Shown here: positions 50,490 through 59,007 of the stretch, piece by piece
Layout of the letters: each line of letters starts with the position of its first letter
Numbering within the stretch: position 1 is the stretch's first letter
From: Labilithrix sp.
GTDB taxonomy: Bacteria; Myxococcota_A; Polyangia; Polyangiales; Polyangiaceae
NCBI GenBank assembly: GCA_019637175.1
Contig: JAHBWD010000019.1
Location: forward strand, 1 to 64,000
DNA: 64,000 nucleotides
Direction of reading: 5' to 3'
Translations under genes and position numbers: made by a program
Notes under the pieces: generated by a model
The model's input: only the letters and a program-made list of their open reading frames with translations
Databases searched by the model: none
Told to the model about the DNA's origin: nothing

Positions 50490-52133
50490 ATGGACCTCTC
50501 GCGGCGCGATCTCCTCGCGGCGTTCCTCGGCGTGCCGCTCGCGACGGCCGCCGCGGGCGCGTGCAAGTCGAAGAAGCGCGTCCCCGACGGCGAGCTCGCG
50601 TTCCGCCCCGAAGAGCTCGGCCACCGCGTGCGCGACGAGAGGCCGCCCGCGATCCCCGAAGACAAGTGGGAGCGGACCGGCATCGCGATCGTGGGCGCCG
50701 GCGTCGCGGGCCTCTCGGCCGCGCGCACGCTGCTCGCCGCGGGCTACGAAGACTTCGTCATCCTCGAGCTCGAGTCGGCCCCCGGAGGCACCGCGCGCGC
50801 CGGTTCGAACGCGACGAGCGCTTACCCGTGGGGCGCGCACTACGTGACCGCGCCGATGAGCCACAACGTCGACTTCATCGCGCTGCTGCGCGAGCTCGAT
50901 CTCGTCGAGGGTGTCGGCGCCGACGGCGAGCCAATCTTCCGCGAGGAGGCGATGTGCCGCGAGCCCCAGGAGCGCGTCTACGCCGACGGCGCCTGGCACG
51001 AGGGCCTCTATCTCCACGCGGGCGCTTCCGACGAAGACAAGGCGCAGTGGCGCCGCTTCCGCGAGACCGTCGATCGGTACGCGACGATGCGCGACGGCAA
51101 AGGCCGCCGCGCGTTCTCCGTGCCCGTCGCCCTCGGCTCCGACGACGCCGAGCTCACCGCGCTCGACAAGCTCAGCATGGGCGACTGGCTCGCGCGTGAG
51201 GGGTTCACCTCGCCTCGCCTGCGATGGATCGTCGACTACGCGTGCCGCGACGACTTCGGCGCGCGCGCGTCGCAGACGAGCGCGTGGGCCGGCATCCACT
51301 ACTACGCGTCGCGCCTGCTCGGCGCCGGGCGCGAGCCGCAGGCCGTGCTGACGTGGCCGGCGGGCAACGGCTGGCTCGTCGGCAAGCTGTTCGACAAGGT
51401 GCGCGCGAAGGCCCGCTTCGGCCTTGCGGTGGCCGACGTCACGCCGACCTCGCGCGACGGCAAACCGATCGTCGAGGTCGTCGCCGTCGGGCGGCCTCCG
51501 GCGGCCGTCGGCTTCCGCGCCGAGCAGGTCGTCTTCGCCGCGCCGCAGCTCGTCGCGCGGCGCGTCGTCCGTCCGTTCCGCGACGCGCCGCCGGCGCACC
51601 TCGGCGCCTTCGAGTACGGCGCCTGGATGGTCGCGAACATCACGCTGTCGGGGAGGCCGAAGCCGCGGAGGCGCGGCGAGCACCCCTTCGCGTGGGACAA
51701 CGTCCTCTACGACAGTCCTTCGCTCGGCTACGTCGTCGCCACGCACCAGACCGGTCGCGATCACGGCCCGACGGTCATCACGTACTACCACCCGCTGTGC
51801 GACGACGATCCGCGCGCCGCGCGCCGCCGGTTGTACGACGCCGGGCGCGACGCGTGGGCCGACGTCGCGCTCACCGATCTCGAAGCGGCGCACCCCGACA
51901 TTCGTGAGCTGGCGACGCGCGTCGACGTCGCGCGCTGGGGTCACGCGATGGTGCGCCCTGCGCCCGGCTTCATGTTCGGCGGCGCGCGCGCGCTCGCCGC
52001 GCGTCCCGAGCGCGGGATCCACTTCGCGCACACCGAGCTCAGCGGCGTCGCGCTCTTCGAAGAGGCGTTCCATCACGGAACGCGCGCGGCCACGGCCGCC
52101 CTCGCGGCGATCCGCGGCGGCACGCCGACGTGA
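50490..52133 (+). CDS. FAD-dependent amine-oxidase-like oxidoreductase with TAT signal
   Basis: 547 residues. N-terminal 'SRRDLLAAFLG' is a twin-arginine signal, followed by a possible lipobox (AGAC). FAD binding is by GAGVAG at 69-74 followed by the typical ILELES acidic strand, then 'PGGTARAGSN', the second FAD motif. The C-terminal 'GIHFAHTELSGVALFEEA' is close to the flavin-contact motif of amine oxidases (monoamine/polyamine-type). It should be exported folded and act in the periplasm. With the polyamine genes around it, an oxidised polyamine product is plausible. Confidence 0.88.
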   Translation: MDLSRRDLLAAFLGVPLATAAAGACKSKKRVPDGELAFRPEELGHRVRDERPPAIPEDKWERTGIAIVGAGVAGLSAARTLLAAGYEDFVILELESAPGGTARAGSNATSAYPWGAHYVTAPMSHNVDFIALLRELDLVEGVGADGEPIFREEAMCREPQERVYADGAWHEGLYLHAGASDEDKAQWRRFRETVDRYATMRDGKGRRAFSVPVALGSDDAELTALDKLSMGDWLAREGFTSPRLRWIVDYACRDDFGARASQTSAWAGIHYYASRLLGAGREPQAVLTWPAGNGWLVGKLFDKVRAKARFGLAVADVTPTSRDGKPIVEVVAVGRPPAAVGFRAEQVVFAAPQLVARRVVRPFRDAPPAHLGAFEYGAWMVANITLSGRPKPRRRGEHPFAWDNVLYDSPSLGYVVATHQTGRDHGPTVITYYHPLCDDDPRAARRRLYDAGRDAWADVALTDLEAAHPDIRELATRVDVARWGHAMVRPAPGFMFGGARALAARPERGIHFAHTELSGVALFEEAFHHGTRAATAALAAIRGGTPT

Positions 52134-52136
52134 TCC

Positions 52137-52481
52137 CTAGCGCGCGGCCGAGAAGCGAGCCTCGAGCGCGCGCACCGCGTCGGCGAGCGATCGCTCGAGC
52201 AGCTCGTAGCTCTCGTCGCCGTCGAGCAAGAGGAGCGAGGCGCCGACCGCGATCGCGCGATCGTCGAGCATCTCGAGATCGCTCTGCGGGAGCGTCGCCG
52301 GGAGGACGACGAGCCTCGGCAGCAGCTTGGCGATGCGCTCGCCGGCCTCCGCCGCGCTCCCGAAGCGATGGACGCGGAGGCGCGCCTGCCCGAGCACCTC
52401 GAGGCAGAGCAAGACCTGCTCGTCGGCGAGGCCGACGACGACGGCGTTGGGCTCGATGAAGACCTGGCTGGTAGCCGCCAT
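52137..52481 (-). CDS. Small receiver-like protein
   Basis: 114 residues from the ATG at 52481. Alternating strands and helices ('AVVVGLADEQVLLCLEVLG', 'RLVVLPATLP', 'ASLLLLDGD') look like a shortened response-regulator receiver or similar Rossmann-type fold, but the acidic pocket is incomplete. No output domain. Function unknown. It converges with the oxidoreductase gene. Confidence 0.6.
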   Translation of the reverse strand: MAATSQVFIEPNAVVVGLADEQVLLCLEVLGQARLRVHRFGSAAEAGERIAKLLPRLVVLPATLPQSDLEMLDDRAIAVGASLLLLDGDESYELLERSLADAVRALEARFSAAR

Positions 52482-52568
52482 GGCGCAGCGCGGCGGTGGT
52501 ACCGCGCGCAGGCGCGCGCGTCCAGAGACGACGCGCATTTCAGGCCGTCGGCTATGCTGGGTCGGCCG

Positions 52569-53684
52569 ATGAGCACTTTCGCCCGCGACGGAGGCTCCCT
52601 CGATCGAGGGCTTTCGTCCGCACGTCGCGCGACGTGGCTCTTCTCGCGCAACGTCGATCTCGGCGTCTTCCTCGGCAGCGCGCTCTTCTCGTTCGCGATG
52701 CTCGGCGTCGGCGCGCTCACCGGCGCGCTCGACGCCGAGACGCCGGCGTGGGCGTGGGTGCCCGCGATCGTTCTCTGCGACGTCGCCCACGTCTGGTCGA
52801 CGATCTTCCGCACGTACCTCGATCCCGCGGAGCGTCGCGCGCGCGCGCGCCTCTTTACCGTGGCGCCGGCGGTGGGCCTCGCGGCGAGCGTCGCGCTCTA
52901 CGCCGTCGGCGACAGAGCGTTCTGGCGAGCGCTCGCGTACCTCGCGATTTTCCATTTCGTCCGCCAGCAGTACGGCTGGGTGTCGCTCTACCGGGCGCGC
53001 GCCGGCGAGACAGACGGGCGCTTCATCGACGCCGCGGCGATCTACGCGTCGACGCTCTGGCCGCTCCTTCATTGGCACACGCACCTGCCCCGCCGCTTCG
53101 CGTGGTTCATCCCGGGCGACATCGTCGCGCTGCCGTCGTTCGTCATGCCCGTCGCGACCATCGCGTACGTGAGCGCGCTCGGCGCCTACGCGATCCGCGC
53201 CGCGACGCTGTGGATGCGCGGCGCGGCCAACCCGGGCAAGGACGTGGTCGTCGCGACGACCGCCGTCGCGTGGTACGTCGGCATCGTCGCGTTCGACTCC
53301 GACTACGCCTTCACGGTGACGAACGTCTTCATGCACGGGATCCCCTACTTCGCGCTCGTCTTCGTCCAGAGCCGAGCGCGCGCGGCGGTGCGCACGCAGG
53401 CTCCTTCGATCGGCGAGCGCATCACCAAGCGCGTGTTCCTCTATCTCGGCGTCCTCTGGCTCATCGCGTTCGGCGAGGAGATGCTCTGGGATCGCGCCGT
53501 CTGGCACGATCGAAGCTGGCTCTTCGGCGAAGGCTGGGACGTCGGCGCGCTCAAGCTCTTCATCGTGCCGTTGCTCGCCCTCCCGCAGCTCACGCACTAC
53601 GTGCTCGACGGCTTCATCTGGCGGCGCCGTGCGAACCCGGCGGCGTTCGAGCCTCAGGTCACCGCATCGACGTCGAGCCCGTGA
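52569..53684 (+). CDS. Polytopic membrane protein
   Basis: 371 residues from the ATG at 52569, with about eight or nine transmembrane helices. Several conserved-looking polar residues lie in the helices or loops: 'CDVAHVWSTIFRTY', 'FHFVRQQYGW', 'LLHWHTHLPRRF', 'NVFMHGIPYF' and 'QLTHYVLDGFIWR'. The repeated His suggests a metal-dependent membrane enzyme of the fatty-acid hydroxylase/desaturase kind, but the classical His boxes are not complete. No family is assigned. The end overlaps the convergent gene by 31 bases. Confidence 0.75.
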   Translation: MSTFARDGGSLDRGLSSARRATWLFSRNVDLGVFLGSALFSFAMLGVGALTGALDAETPAWAWVPAIVLCDVAHVWSTIFRTYLDPAERRARARLFTVAPAVGLAASVALYAVGDRAFWRALAYLAIFHFVRQQYGWVSLYRARAGETDGRFIDAAAIYASTLWPLLHWHTHLPRRFAWFIPGDIVALPSFVMPVATIAYVSALGAYAIRAATLWMRGAANPGKDVVVATTAVAWYVGIVAFDSDYAFTVTNVFMHGIPYFALVFVQSRARAAVRTQAPSIGERITKRVFLYLGVLWLIAFGEEMLWDRAVWHDRSWLFGEGWDVGALKLFIVPLLALPQLTHYVLDGFIWRRRANPAAFEPQVTASTSSP

Positions 53685-54316
53685 CGGCGCAGGCGCGCGT
53701 CGAGCCGCTCCCGTAGCTGCTCGATCTCGCGCCCACTCCCGCCGATCTCGACGCGCACGCGCCCGCCCTCGGCGTGCACGACGATCGTCGTCCCGGCGTA
53801 GGCTCCGGCCCCGAGCTCCATGCGCACGCTCCCGCGATGCCGATCGCCGGCCCACGCGATCCGCCGGACGAGCGCGGGCAGCAGCTCCTCGAGCGATCCG
53901 CCGCGCACGATCCCCTGCCCCACGCTCTCCACCATCGTCTCTCTCGCCACGGCCACGGGCGCCCCCATCTGCGCGGCCTGACGCACGGCGGGATCGAGCA
54001 CGTCGACCTCTCGCTTCACCTCCTTCGGCTCCGCCCCCTCGTTCGCCAGCTCCCCCCTCGCCCCTCCCTTCGCCCCCGGCACCTCCGGCACCTCCGCCTT
54101 CGCGCCCGCTCCCGCTCCCGCACCCGCGCCCGCACCCGCACCCGCGCCCGCACCCGCTCCCGCTCCCGCTCCCGCACCCGCTCGCGCACCCGCTCGCGCC
54201 CCCGCTCCCGCTCGCGCCCCCAGAAGCACAGCCGCAAACCCCTTCTCGCTCGCGCAGATGCGCGCCGCCTTAACTTCCGAGACCCCCTTCACCCCGACCC
54301 GTCCGACCGCGCTCAT
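53654..54316 (-). CDS. Protein with Gly-Ala repeat linker and FliK/YscP-like C-terminus
   Basis: 220 residues from the ATG at 54316, preferred for its GGGGGG ribosome-binding site; the frame is open to 54418. Residues about 35-75 are a GAGAGA/GARAGA repeat encoded by a hexanucleotide array. The C-terminal 70 residues, 'GSVRMELGAGAYAGTTIVVHAEG' followed by 'RVRVEIGGSGREIEQLRERLDARLRRHGL', resemble the C-domain of flagellar-hook/type III needle length-control proteins, weakly. Secretion-related function is only a guess. Confidence 0.6.
   Translation of the reverse strand: MSAVGRVGVKGVSEVKAARICASEKGFAAVLLGARAGAGARAGARAGAGAGAGAGAGAGAGAGAGAGAGAGAKAEVPEVPGAKGGARGELANEGAEPKEVKREVDVLDPAVRQAAQMGAPVAVARETMVESVGQGIVRGGSLEELLPALVRRIAWAGDRHRGSVRMELGAGAYAGTTIVVHAEGGRVRVEIGGSGREIEQLRERLDARLRRHGLDVDAVT
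54103..54223. repeat. Hexanucleotide tandem repeat (GCxGGx type)
   Basis: About 120 bases of imperfect hexamers such as CCCGCT/CCCGCA/CCCGCG on the plus strand, encoding Gly-Ala and Arg-Ala pairs on the minus strand. Such arrays change length by slippage, in steps of two residues that keep the frame. Confidence 0.85.
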
Positions 54317-54460
54317 CGCCCCCCCATCGGCCCATACCCAGCGAAAGTTGCTAAGAAAACCTCCTACCCACCCGCTCCGCCCCCCCTTGCTCCCTCCCCG
54401 CGCCTTGAACCGTCTCATCCCACACGCTACCCTCCTAGCGGCAGTGCGGGGGCCGCCTCA

Positions 54461-55789
54461 GTGCTCTCCCGCGCCCGGCGGACCGTTGAATTGACCCTCC
54501 CCCTAGGACCAATCGCCCTGGCGGTTGCGGCGGCAGCCTTCGGCTCGACCTTCGCGGGTGCCGATGCCGCCCTCACTTCGCTCCCCGAGGCCCGGCTCCA
54601 AGCCCTCGTCGACGAGGGCGAGGCCAACGAGCCAGGCTTCTGTCGCTATTCCGCCGACCGGCAGAGCCTGCTCTCGCGCTGGCTGGTCCTGCGCGTCCTC
54701 TCGATCAGCATGGCCTGCGTCGTGCTCGCGCGCGCCGCCGACGAGGCGATGGGGCCCGTCCCCGCCTCGATCCTCGCGGTGGTCGTGTCGCTCGTCGCGT
54801 ACGCGAGCTTCGCGGAGGTGCTCATCACGATCGCCCGCCGCCGGCCCGTGGAGATCGGCCGCCTCGCCCTCCGCTACCTTCGACCGCTCGAGTGGGCGGT
54901 GCTCCCTCTCGCCTGGCCCCTCGCGGTCCTCGGCCGATGGATCGGCAAGCGCGTCCCCGAGAGCGCGACGTCCGCCGACGCCCGCGAGACGGAGACCGAG
55001 GTGGAGTGGCTCGTCGCCCAGGGCGAGAAGGCCGGCGCGCTCGAGAAAGAGCCGGCGACGATGATCCGCAACGTGCTCGACTTCAAGCACCTGACGGCCA
55101 AGGAGGTCATGGTCCCGCGCCGTCGCGTCTCGAGCCTCCCGGCCTCGCTGCCGCTCAAAGACGTGCTCGAGCACGTGATCAAAGACGGCCACTCACGCTA
55201 CCCCGTGTACCGCGAGTCGCTCGACAACGTGGTGGGCCTCCTTTACGTCAAGGATCTCTTCGCCGTCTCCGCCGCGGGCAAGATCGGACAGACCCAGCTC
55301 GACGAGCTCATTCGCAAGCCGGTGCTCTTCGCCGCCGAGGCGCAGCCGGCCCTCAGCGTGCTCCGCGAGATGCGGAGCAAGCGCCTGCACCTCGCCATCG
55401 TGAGCGACGAGTTCGGCGGCACCGCCGGGATCGTCACCCTCGAAGACATCATCGAGGAGATCGTCGGCGAGATCCGCGACGAGTACGACACCGAGGAGGT
55501 CGCGCCGATCACCAAGCTCGCCGAGGGTCGCTTCGTCGCCGACGCCGCGATCCCGATCGGCGATCTCGAGCTTCACCTCGGCCGCAAGCTACCGGAAGAC
55601 GGCGACTTCGAATCGCTCGGCGGCCTCATCGTCCATCGCGCCGGCCGCGTGCCCGAGGTCGGCGCCACCGTGCGCCTCGACGACTACGAGCTCATCGTGC
55701 GCGAAGCCGACGAGACGCGCGTGGTGAAGGTCGAGATCATCCGCGCCCAGCCGGAGCTCGCCCCTCCGGCCGAAGCGCCGGCCTCCTGA
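54461..55789 (+). CDS. CorC/HlyC family protein (CNNM-like membrane domain plus CBS pair)
   Basis: 442 residues from a GTG at 54461, the earliest start in the frame that fits the hydrophobic first helix; a TTG at about 54492 is an alternative. Residues about 10-160 form a DUF21/CNNM-like membrane domain, about 205-330 a CBS-domain pair ('VMVPRRRVSSLPA', 'HSRYPVYRESLDNVVGLLYVKD', 'GIVTLEDIIEEIVGEI'), and 340-425 the CorC_HlyC domain. Members handle magnesium or cobalt efflux. The start is uncertain. Confidence 0.88.
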   Translation: MLSRARRTVELTLPLGPIALAVAAAAFGSTFAGADAALTSLPEARLQALVDEGEANEPGFCRYSADRQSLLSRWLVLRVLSISMACVVLARAADEAMGPVPASILAVVVSLVAYASFAEVLITIARRRPVEIGRLALRYLRPLEWAVLPLAWPLAVLGRWIGKRVPESATSADARETETEVEWLVAQGEKAGALEKEPATMIRNVLDFKHLTAKEVMVPRRRVSSLPASLPLKDVLEHVIKDGHSRYPVYRESLDNVVGLLYVKDLFAVSAAGKIGQTQLDELIRKPVLFAAEAQPALSVLREMRSKRLHLAIVSDEFGGTAGIVTLEDIIEEIVGEIRDEYDTEEVAPITKLAEGRFVADAAIPIGDLELHLGRKLPEDGDFESLGGLIVHRAGRVPEVGATVRLDDYELIVREADETRVVKVEIIRAQPELAPPAEAPAS

Positions 55790-56163
55790 TGCCCGCGCCG
55801 CCGGAGCTCCGCGATCCGGCGCCTCCTCGCCTCGGCGGCGCCCGCACGATCGCGCTCGCGCCGCTCGAGGCCGAGGGCGTCGAGACGATCGCGCGCGCCC
55901 TGCCCGATCCCGAGTCGCTGCCGGTGGGGACGCTGGTCGTGATCCTGCCGGTCGTGGCCGAGCCGCCTTCGCTCGCGAACCGCCTGCTCGCCGCGTTCGG
56001 GCGCGCGCGCGGCGTGAGCCGCGCCCTCCGATGCACCGCGATGGTGGCGCGCGGATACGTGCGCGTCGGCGCCGCCGTCGATCCCGACAGCCGCGCGGAT
56101 CTGGTCTGGGGTTACGCGCCGCCGCCCGACGGCGACGCCGGCGACGCTACTGAACCTTCCTGA
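55789..56163 (+). CDS. Hypothetical small protein
   Basis: 124 residues; its ATG shares the A of the CorC stop (TGATG), so the two are coupled. Pro/Ala-rich, with a short hydrophobic stretch 'TLVVILPVVAEPP'. No domain is recognised. It ends with a 17-base overlap with the convergent gene. Confidence 0.6.
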   Translation: MPAPPELRDPAPPRLGGARTIALAPLEAEGVETIARALPDPESLPVGTLVVILPVVAEPPSLANRLLAAFGRARGVSRALRCTAMVARGYVRVGAAVDPDSRADLVWGYAPPPDGDAGDATEPS

Positions 56164-57370
56164 GGCCGGTGGCGAGCCGCTCGGCGCGCTCGAGGAGCCC
56201 GGGCTTCGGATCCTGCACCATCTCGCTGCCGGCGGCCGCGGACTCGCCGCGGATGTCGGTGATGATGCGGCTGAGCTGGCTGCCGAGCTGCGCGATCTGA
56301 CCCGCCGTCTCGCTCGGGCACGCTGCCTCGATCGACTTCGGCAAGACGTACAGCGCCGAGGCCTTGTCGAGGTTGCCGTTCGTGTACTTGGGCGCGCTGA
56401 CGTTGCCCTTCGTGATGGGATCGGTCGCGACGAACTCCGTCGGCAGGCTGATCGCGCCGGCGTTGGCGGCCTCGATCGGCTTCTGCAAGGGCGCGAGCAT
56501 CGCGAAGGGGTTGCGCGACGGGTCCTGCTTGCCGAGGAAGACGACGTACTGGATGCTCGTCTTCTGGCCCTGCGCGAGCTGCTCGGTGATCGGCTTCTGC
56601 AAGCGCGCGAGCAGGCTGGCGATGGCGCTCTTGCGATCGTTGAGCGTCTGGACCGCCGTGATGTACTCGATGAGGCCCGACGTCGTGTCCTGCGGGAAGC
56701 CGCTGAAGCGCACGCCCGCGAGCTTGGTGCCGTCGAAGTCGACGTTGAGGGCGCCGAGATCCTTGGCCAGCGTGTCGGGGAACTTCTTCTCCTTGAGGAG
56801 GCCGTTGCGGCCCGCTTCGACTTTGTCGGCGATCGCCTTGAGCTTGTCGCGCGACTGCTCGACTTCGGTCGCGAGCGACTTCGCGTCGCCCACGGACTTC
56901 TGACGGCCCTTGTTCGTCTCGATCGCGCCGCCGGCGATGTACCCGATCGCGCCGAGGACGAGCGCGACGACCAAGCCGGCGACGAGGCCTTGCTTGCGCG
57001 CGCCCTTGCTCGCGACCTGCACGGCCATCTCGTCGACCTCGATCCGCTGCGGCTGCGGAGGCGCCGGCGCGGCCGACGGCTTCGCCGCCGGACGATACGG
57101 AGCGACCGCCGCGGCGAGCGGGTTCGACGGATCGAGCGCCGCCGCCGGCGTGGACTTGCCGAACGCGGGAGGCGGGCCCACCGGAATGCCTGGCGGCATC
57201 GGGAGACCCGCCGCGCCCGACGGGCCCGGCGTCGGTGCGCTCACGACGTTCGCCGTGGGTGCCGCGGGTGCGGGAACGGGAATGCCTGCCGCGGGCGGCG
57301 GGGGCGTCGCGCCACCGGCCTTACCCAGGCGCGCCTTCAGATCGATCTTCGGCTTCTTCTCTTCGGCCAT
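56147..57370 (-). CDS. Single-pass membrane protein with Pro-rich N-terminus and coiled coil
   Basis: 407 residues. Residues 1-120 are Pro/Ala/Gly-rich with 'PKIDLKARLGKA' at the start. A transmembrane helix lies at about 128-150, followed by an extracytoplasmic coiled coil at about 160-200 ('LATEVEQSRDKLKAIADKVE') and a soluble domain. The topology resembles envelope tethers. No family is recognised. It is divergent from the PilZ gene with a 231-bp gap. Confidence 0.72.
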   Translation of the reverse strand: MAEEKKPKIDLKARLGKAGGATPPPPAAGIPVPAPAAPTANVVSAPTPGPSGAAGLPMPPGIPVGPPPAFGKSTPAAALDPSNPLAAAVAPYRPAAKPSAAPAPPQPQRIEVDEMAVQVASKGARKQGLVAGLVVALVLGAIGYIAGGAIETNKGRQKSVGDAKSLATEVEQSRDKLKAIADKVEAGRNGLLKEKKFPDTLAKDLGALNVDFDGTKLAGVRFSGFPQDTTSGLIEYITAVQTLNDRKSAIASLLARLQKPITEQLAQGQKTSIQYVVFLGKQDPSRNPFAMLAPLQKPIEAANAGAISLPTEFVATDPITKGNVSAPKYTNGNLDKASALYVLPKSIEAACPSETAGQIAQLGSQLSRIITDIRGESAAAGSEMVQDPKPGLLERAERLATGLRKVQ

Positions 57371-57601
57371 CGAGCCCCTCGAACCATGCGAGTCGGCGGA
57401 AACTTCTACCGACGTGAGAAACGCGCGTCACGTTAGTGTTTTGTGCGAGTCAAAGCAACAACCTGCGGGAGTCGCTCGGCGGCTCGGCGATCCGGGCGAG
57501 ATCTGGAACCGCGAGCGCACGCAGTTCCTTTGACCGTTGTTTTCACGGGTCGTTCCCGTTTCTGGCCCTTCTGGCGCACATGAACACACAATTCGTCCTC
57601 G

Positions 57602-57919
57602 ATGATCTACGAACGACGGAACGACGGCCGGGCGACCTTCGGACAGCGCGAGCGTGTCTTCGCGAACAAGTACATCGACGGGATTCCGCACGTGGTCGAG
57701 CTCATCGATGCGTCGGCGAGCGGCCTCCTCATCCGACGCATCCTCGAACCCGAGAGCGACCGAGAGACGTACCCTCTCGAGCTGTGCATCGGCAGCCTCA
57801 CGCTCTGGGCATGGACGCGGCGGGTCTGGCGATCGGGCCGCCGGGAGGCGCTCCGGATCGTGTGCGCCGATCCGATAGGCCGCGCCCGGCTCCGCAAGCT
57901 GCTCCGCGCGGCGGCTTGA
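57602..57919 (+). CDS. PilZ-domain protein
   Basis: 105 residues. 'YERRNDGR' supplies an Arg-rich opening and 'LIDASASGLLIRR' the D/N-x-S-x-x-G of PilZ. Such domains bind cyclic-di-GMP, but the N-terminal R-x3-R here is 'RRNDGR', not the clearest match. Its stop overlaps the start of the next gene (TTGA). An inverted repeat ACGGG-tcgtt-CCCGT at 57545-57559 lies in the upstream gap. Confidence 0.7.
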   Translation: MIYERRNDGRATFGQRERVFANKYIDGIPHVVELIDASASGLLIRRILEPESDRETYPLELCIGSLTLWAWTRRVWRSGRREALRIVCADPIGRARLRKLLRAAA

Positions 57920-58392
57920 GGCGCCTCCTCCTCTTCTTCTTCGTGCTCCTCGTCGCTTGCTCGAAGCGCGAGCCTCCTCTCGAGGGCGACGCGACGCGCA
58001 CCGACGAGAGCGCGCTGCGCGCCGACGATCGGCGCGCGCTCGAGCGCGTGGTGGGCATCGACGTCAAGGCCTCACGCGCGATGCGCGAAGCCGACGACGC
58101 GGCGCGCGCGGGCGACGCCGGCGCCGCGGCGAGCATCCTCTCGACCCAGGCGCGGCCCGCGATCGACGAAGCCATCCGCGCCGCAGCGTCGGTCGAGATG
58201 AAGACCGAGTGGGGCCGCGCGAAGCGCGACGAGGTGATGGGGATCCTCCGCGATCGCAAGGCCGAGATCCCAAAGTACGAAGAGGCGGTGACGAGCGGCG
58301 ACCCGGAGAAGATGCTCGCGGCGATCCAAGCGCAGGCCGCGATCGAGCGACGCGCCCTCACGACGGTCGCCGCCGTGCACGAGGGGCGATAA
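57916..58392 (+). CDS. Putative lipoprotein
   Basis: 158 residues from a TTG at 57916 coupled to the PilZ gene. Signal peptide of only about 14 residues with lipobox LVAC, then an almost entirely helical, charged body ('DDAARAGDAGAAASILSTQ') without Cys. It resembles small helical periplasmic proteins but matches no family. The TTG start is supported because it gives the complete signal peptide. Confidence 0.68.
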   Translation: MRRLLLFFFVLLVACSKREPPLEGDATRTDESALRADDRRALERVVGIDVKASRAMREADDAARAGDAGAAASILSTQARPAIDEAIRAAASVEMKTEWGRAKRDEVMGILRDRKAEIPKYEEAVTSGDPEKMLAAIQAQAAIERRALTTVAAVHEGR

Positions 58393-58431
58393 GCTGCTCG
58401 TCGTCGCCGCTTCGCCGGCGCGGGAGCTCGC

Positions 58432-59007
58432 TTGCGCGTCCTCGTCATCGACAACTACGACTCGTTCACGTGGAACCTCGTCCAGTACCTGGGTGAGCTC
58501 GGCGTCGAGTCGCGCGTCGTGAAGAACGACGCGATCGACGCGGACGGCGTCGTGAGCGACGGCGGCGACGGCGTGCTCGTCTCGCCCGGTCCGTGCACGC
58601 CCAACGAAGCCGGCGTCTCGCTCGCCGCCGTCAGCCTCGCGCCCGTGCCGGTGCTCGGCGTCTGCCTCGGACACCAGTCGATCGGCCAGGCCTTCGGCGG
58701 CAACGTCGTGAGGGCCGATCGCTTGATGCACGGGCGCGTCTCGCCGATCCTCCACGACGGAAAAGGCGTCTTCGCCGGCCTCCCCTCGCCGTTCGAGGCC
58801 ACGCGCTATCACTCGCTCGTCGTCGAGCGCGCGTCGCTCCCCGCGTGCCTCGAGATCACCGCGTGGACGGCCGAGGGCGAGATCATGGGCGTGCGCCACA
58901 AAGAGCGCGCGGTCGAGGGCGTGCAGTTCCACCCCGAGAGCATCCTGACGACGCACGGCAAGGAGCTCCTCGCCAACTGGGTGAAGAGCCTCCGAGGATC
59001 GTCGTGA
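58432..59007 (+). CDS. trpG: Anthranilate synthase component II (glutamine amidotransferase)
   Basis: 191 residues from a TTG at 58432, preceded by GGGAG; this gives the canonical start 'RVLVIDNYDSFTWNLVQYL'. 'GVCLGHQ' holds the nucleophile Cys and 'FHPES' the His-Glu of the class I glutaminase triad. It releases ammonia for anthranilate (or p-aminobenzoate) synthesis. The TrpE-type partner is not in the window. It heads the trpG-trpD-trpC operon, where trpD overlaps its stop by four bases. Confidence 0.95.
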   Translation: MRVLVIDNYDSFTWNLVQYLGELGVESRVVKNDAIDADGVVSDGGDGVLVSPGPCTPNEAGVSLAAVSLAPVPVLGVCLGHQSIGQAFGGNVVRADRLMHGRVSPILHDGKGVFAGLPSPFEATRYHSLVVERASLPACLEITAWTAEGEIMGVRHKERAVEGVQFHPESILTTHGKELLANWVKSLRGSS

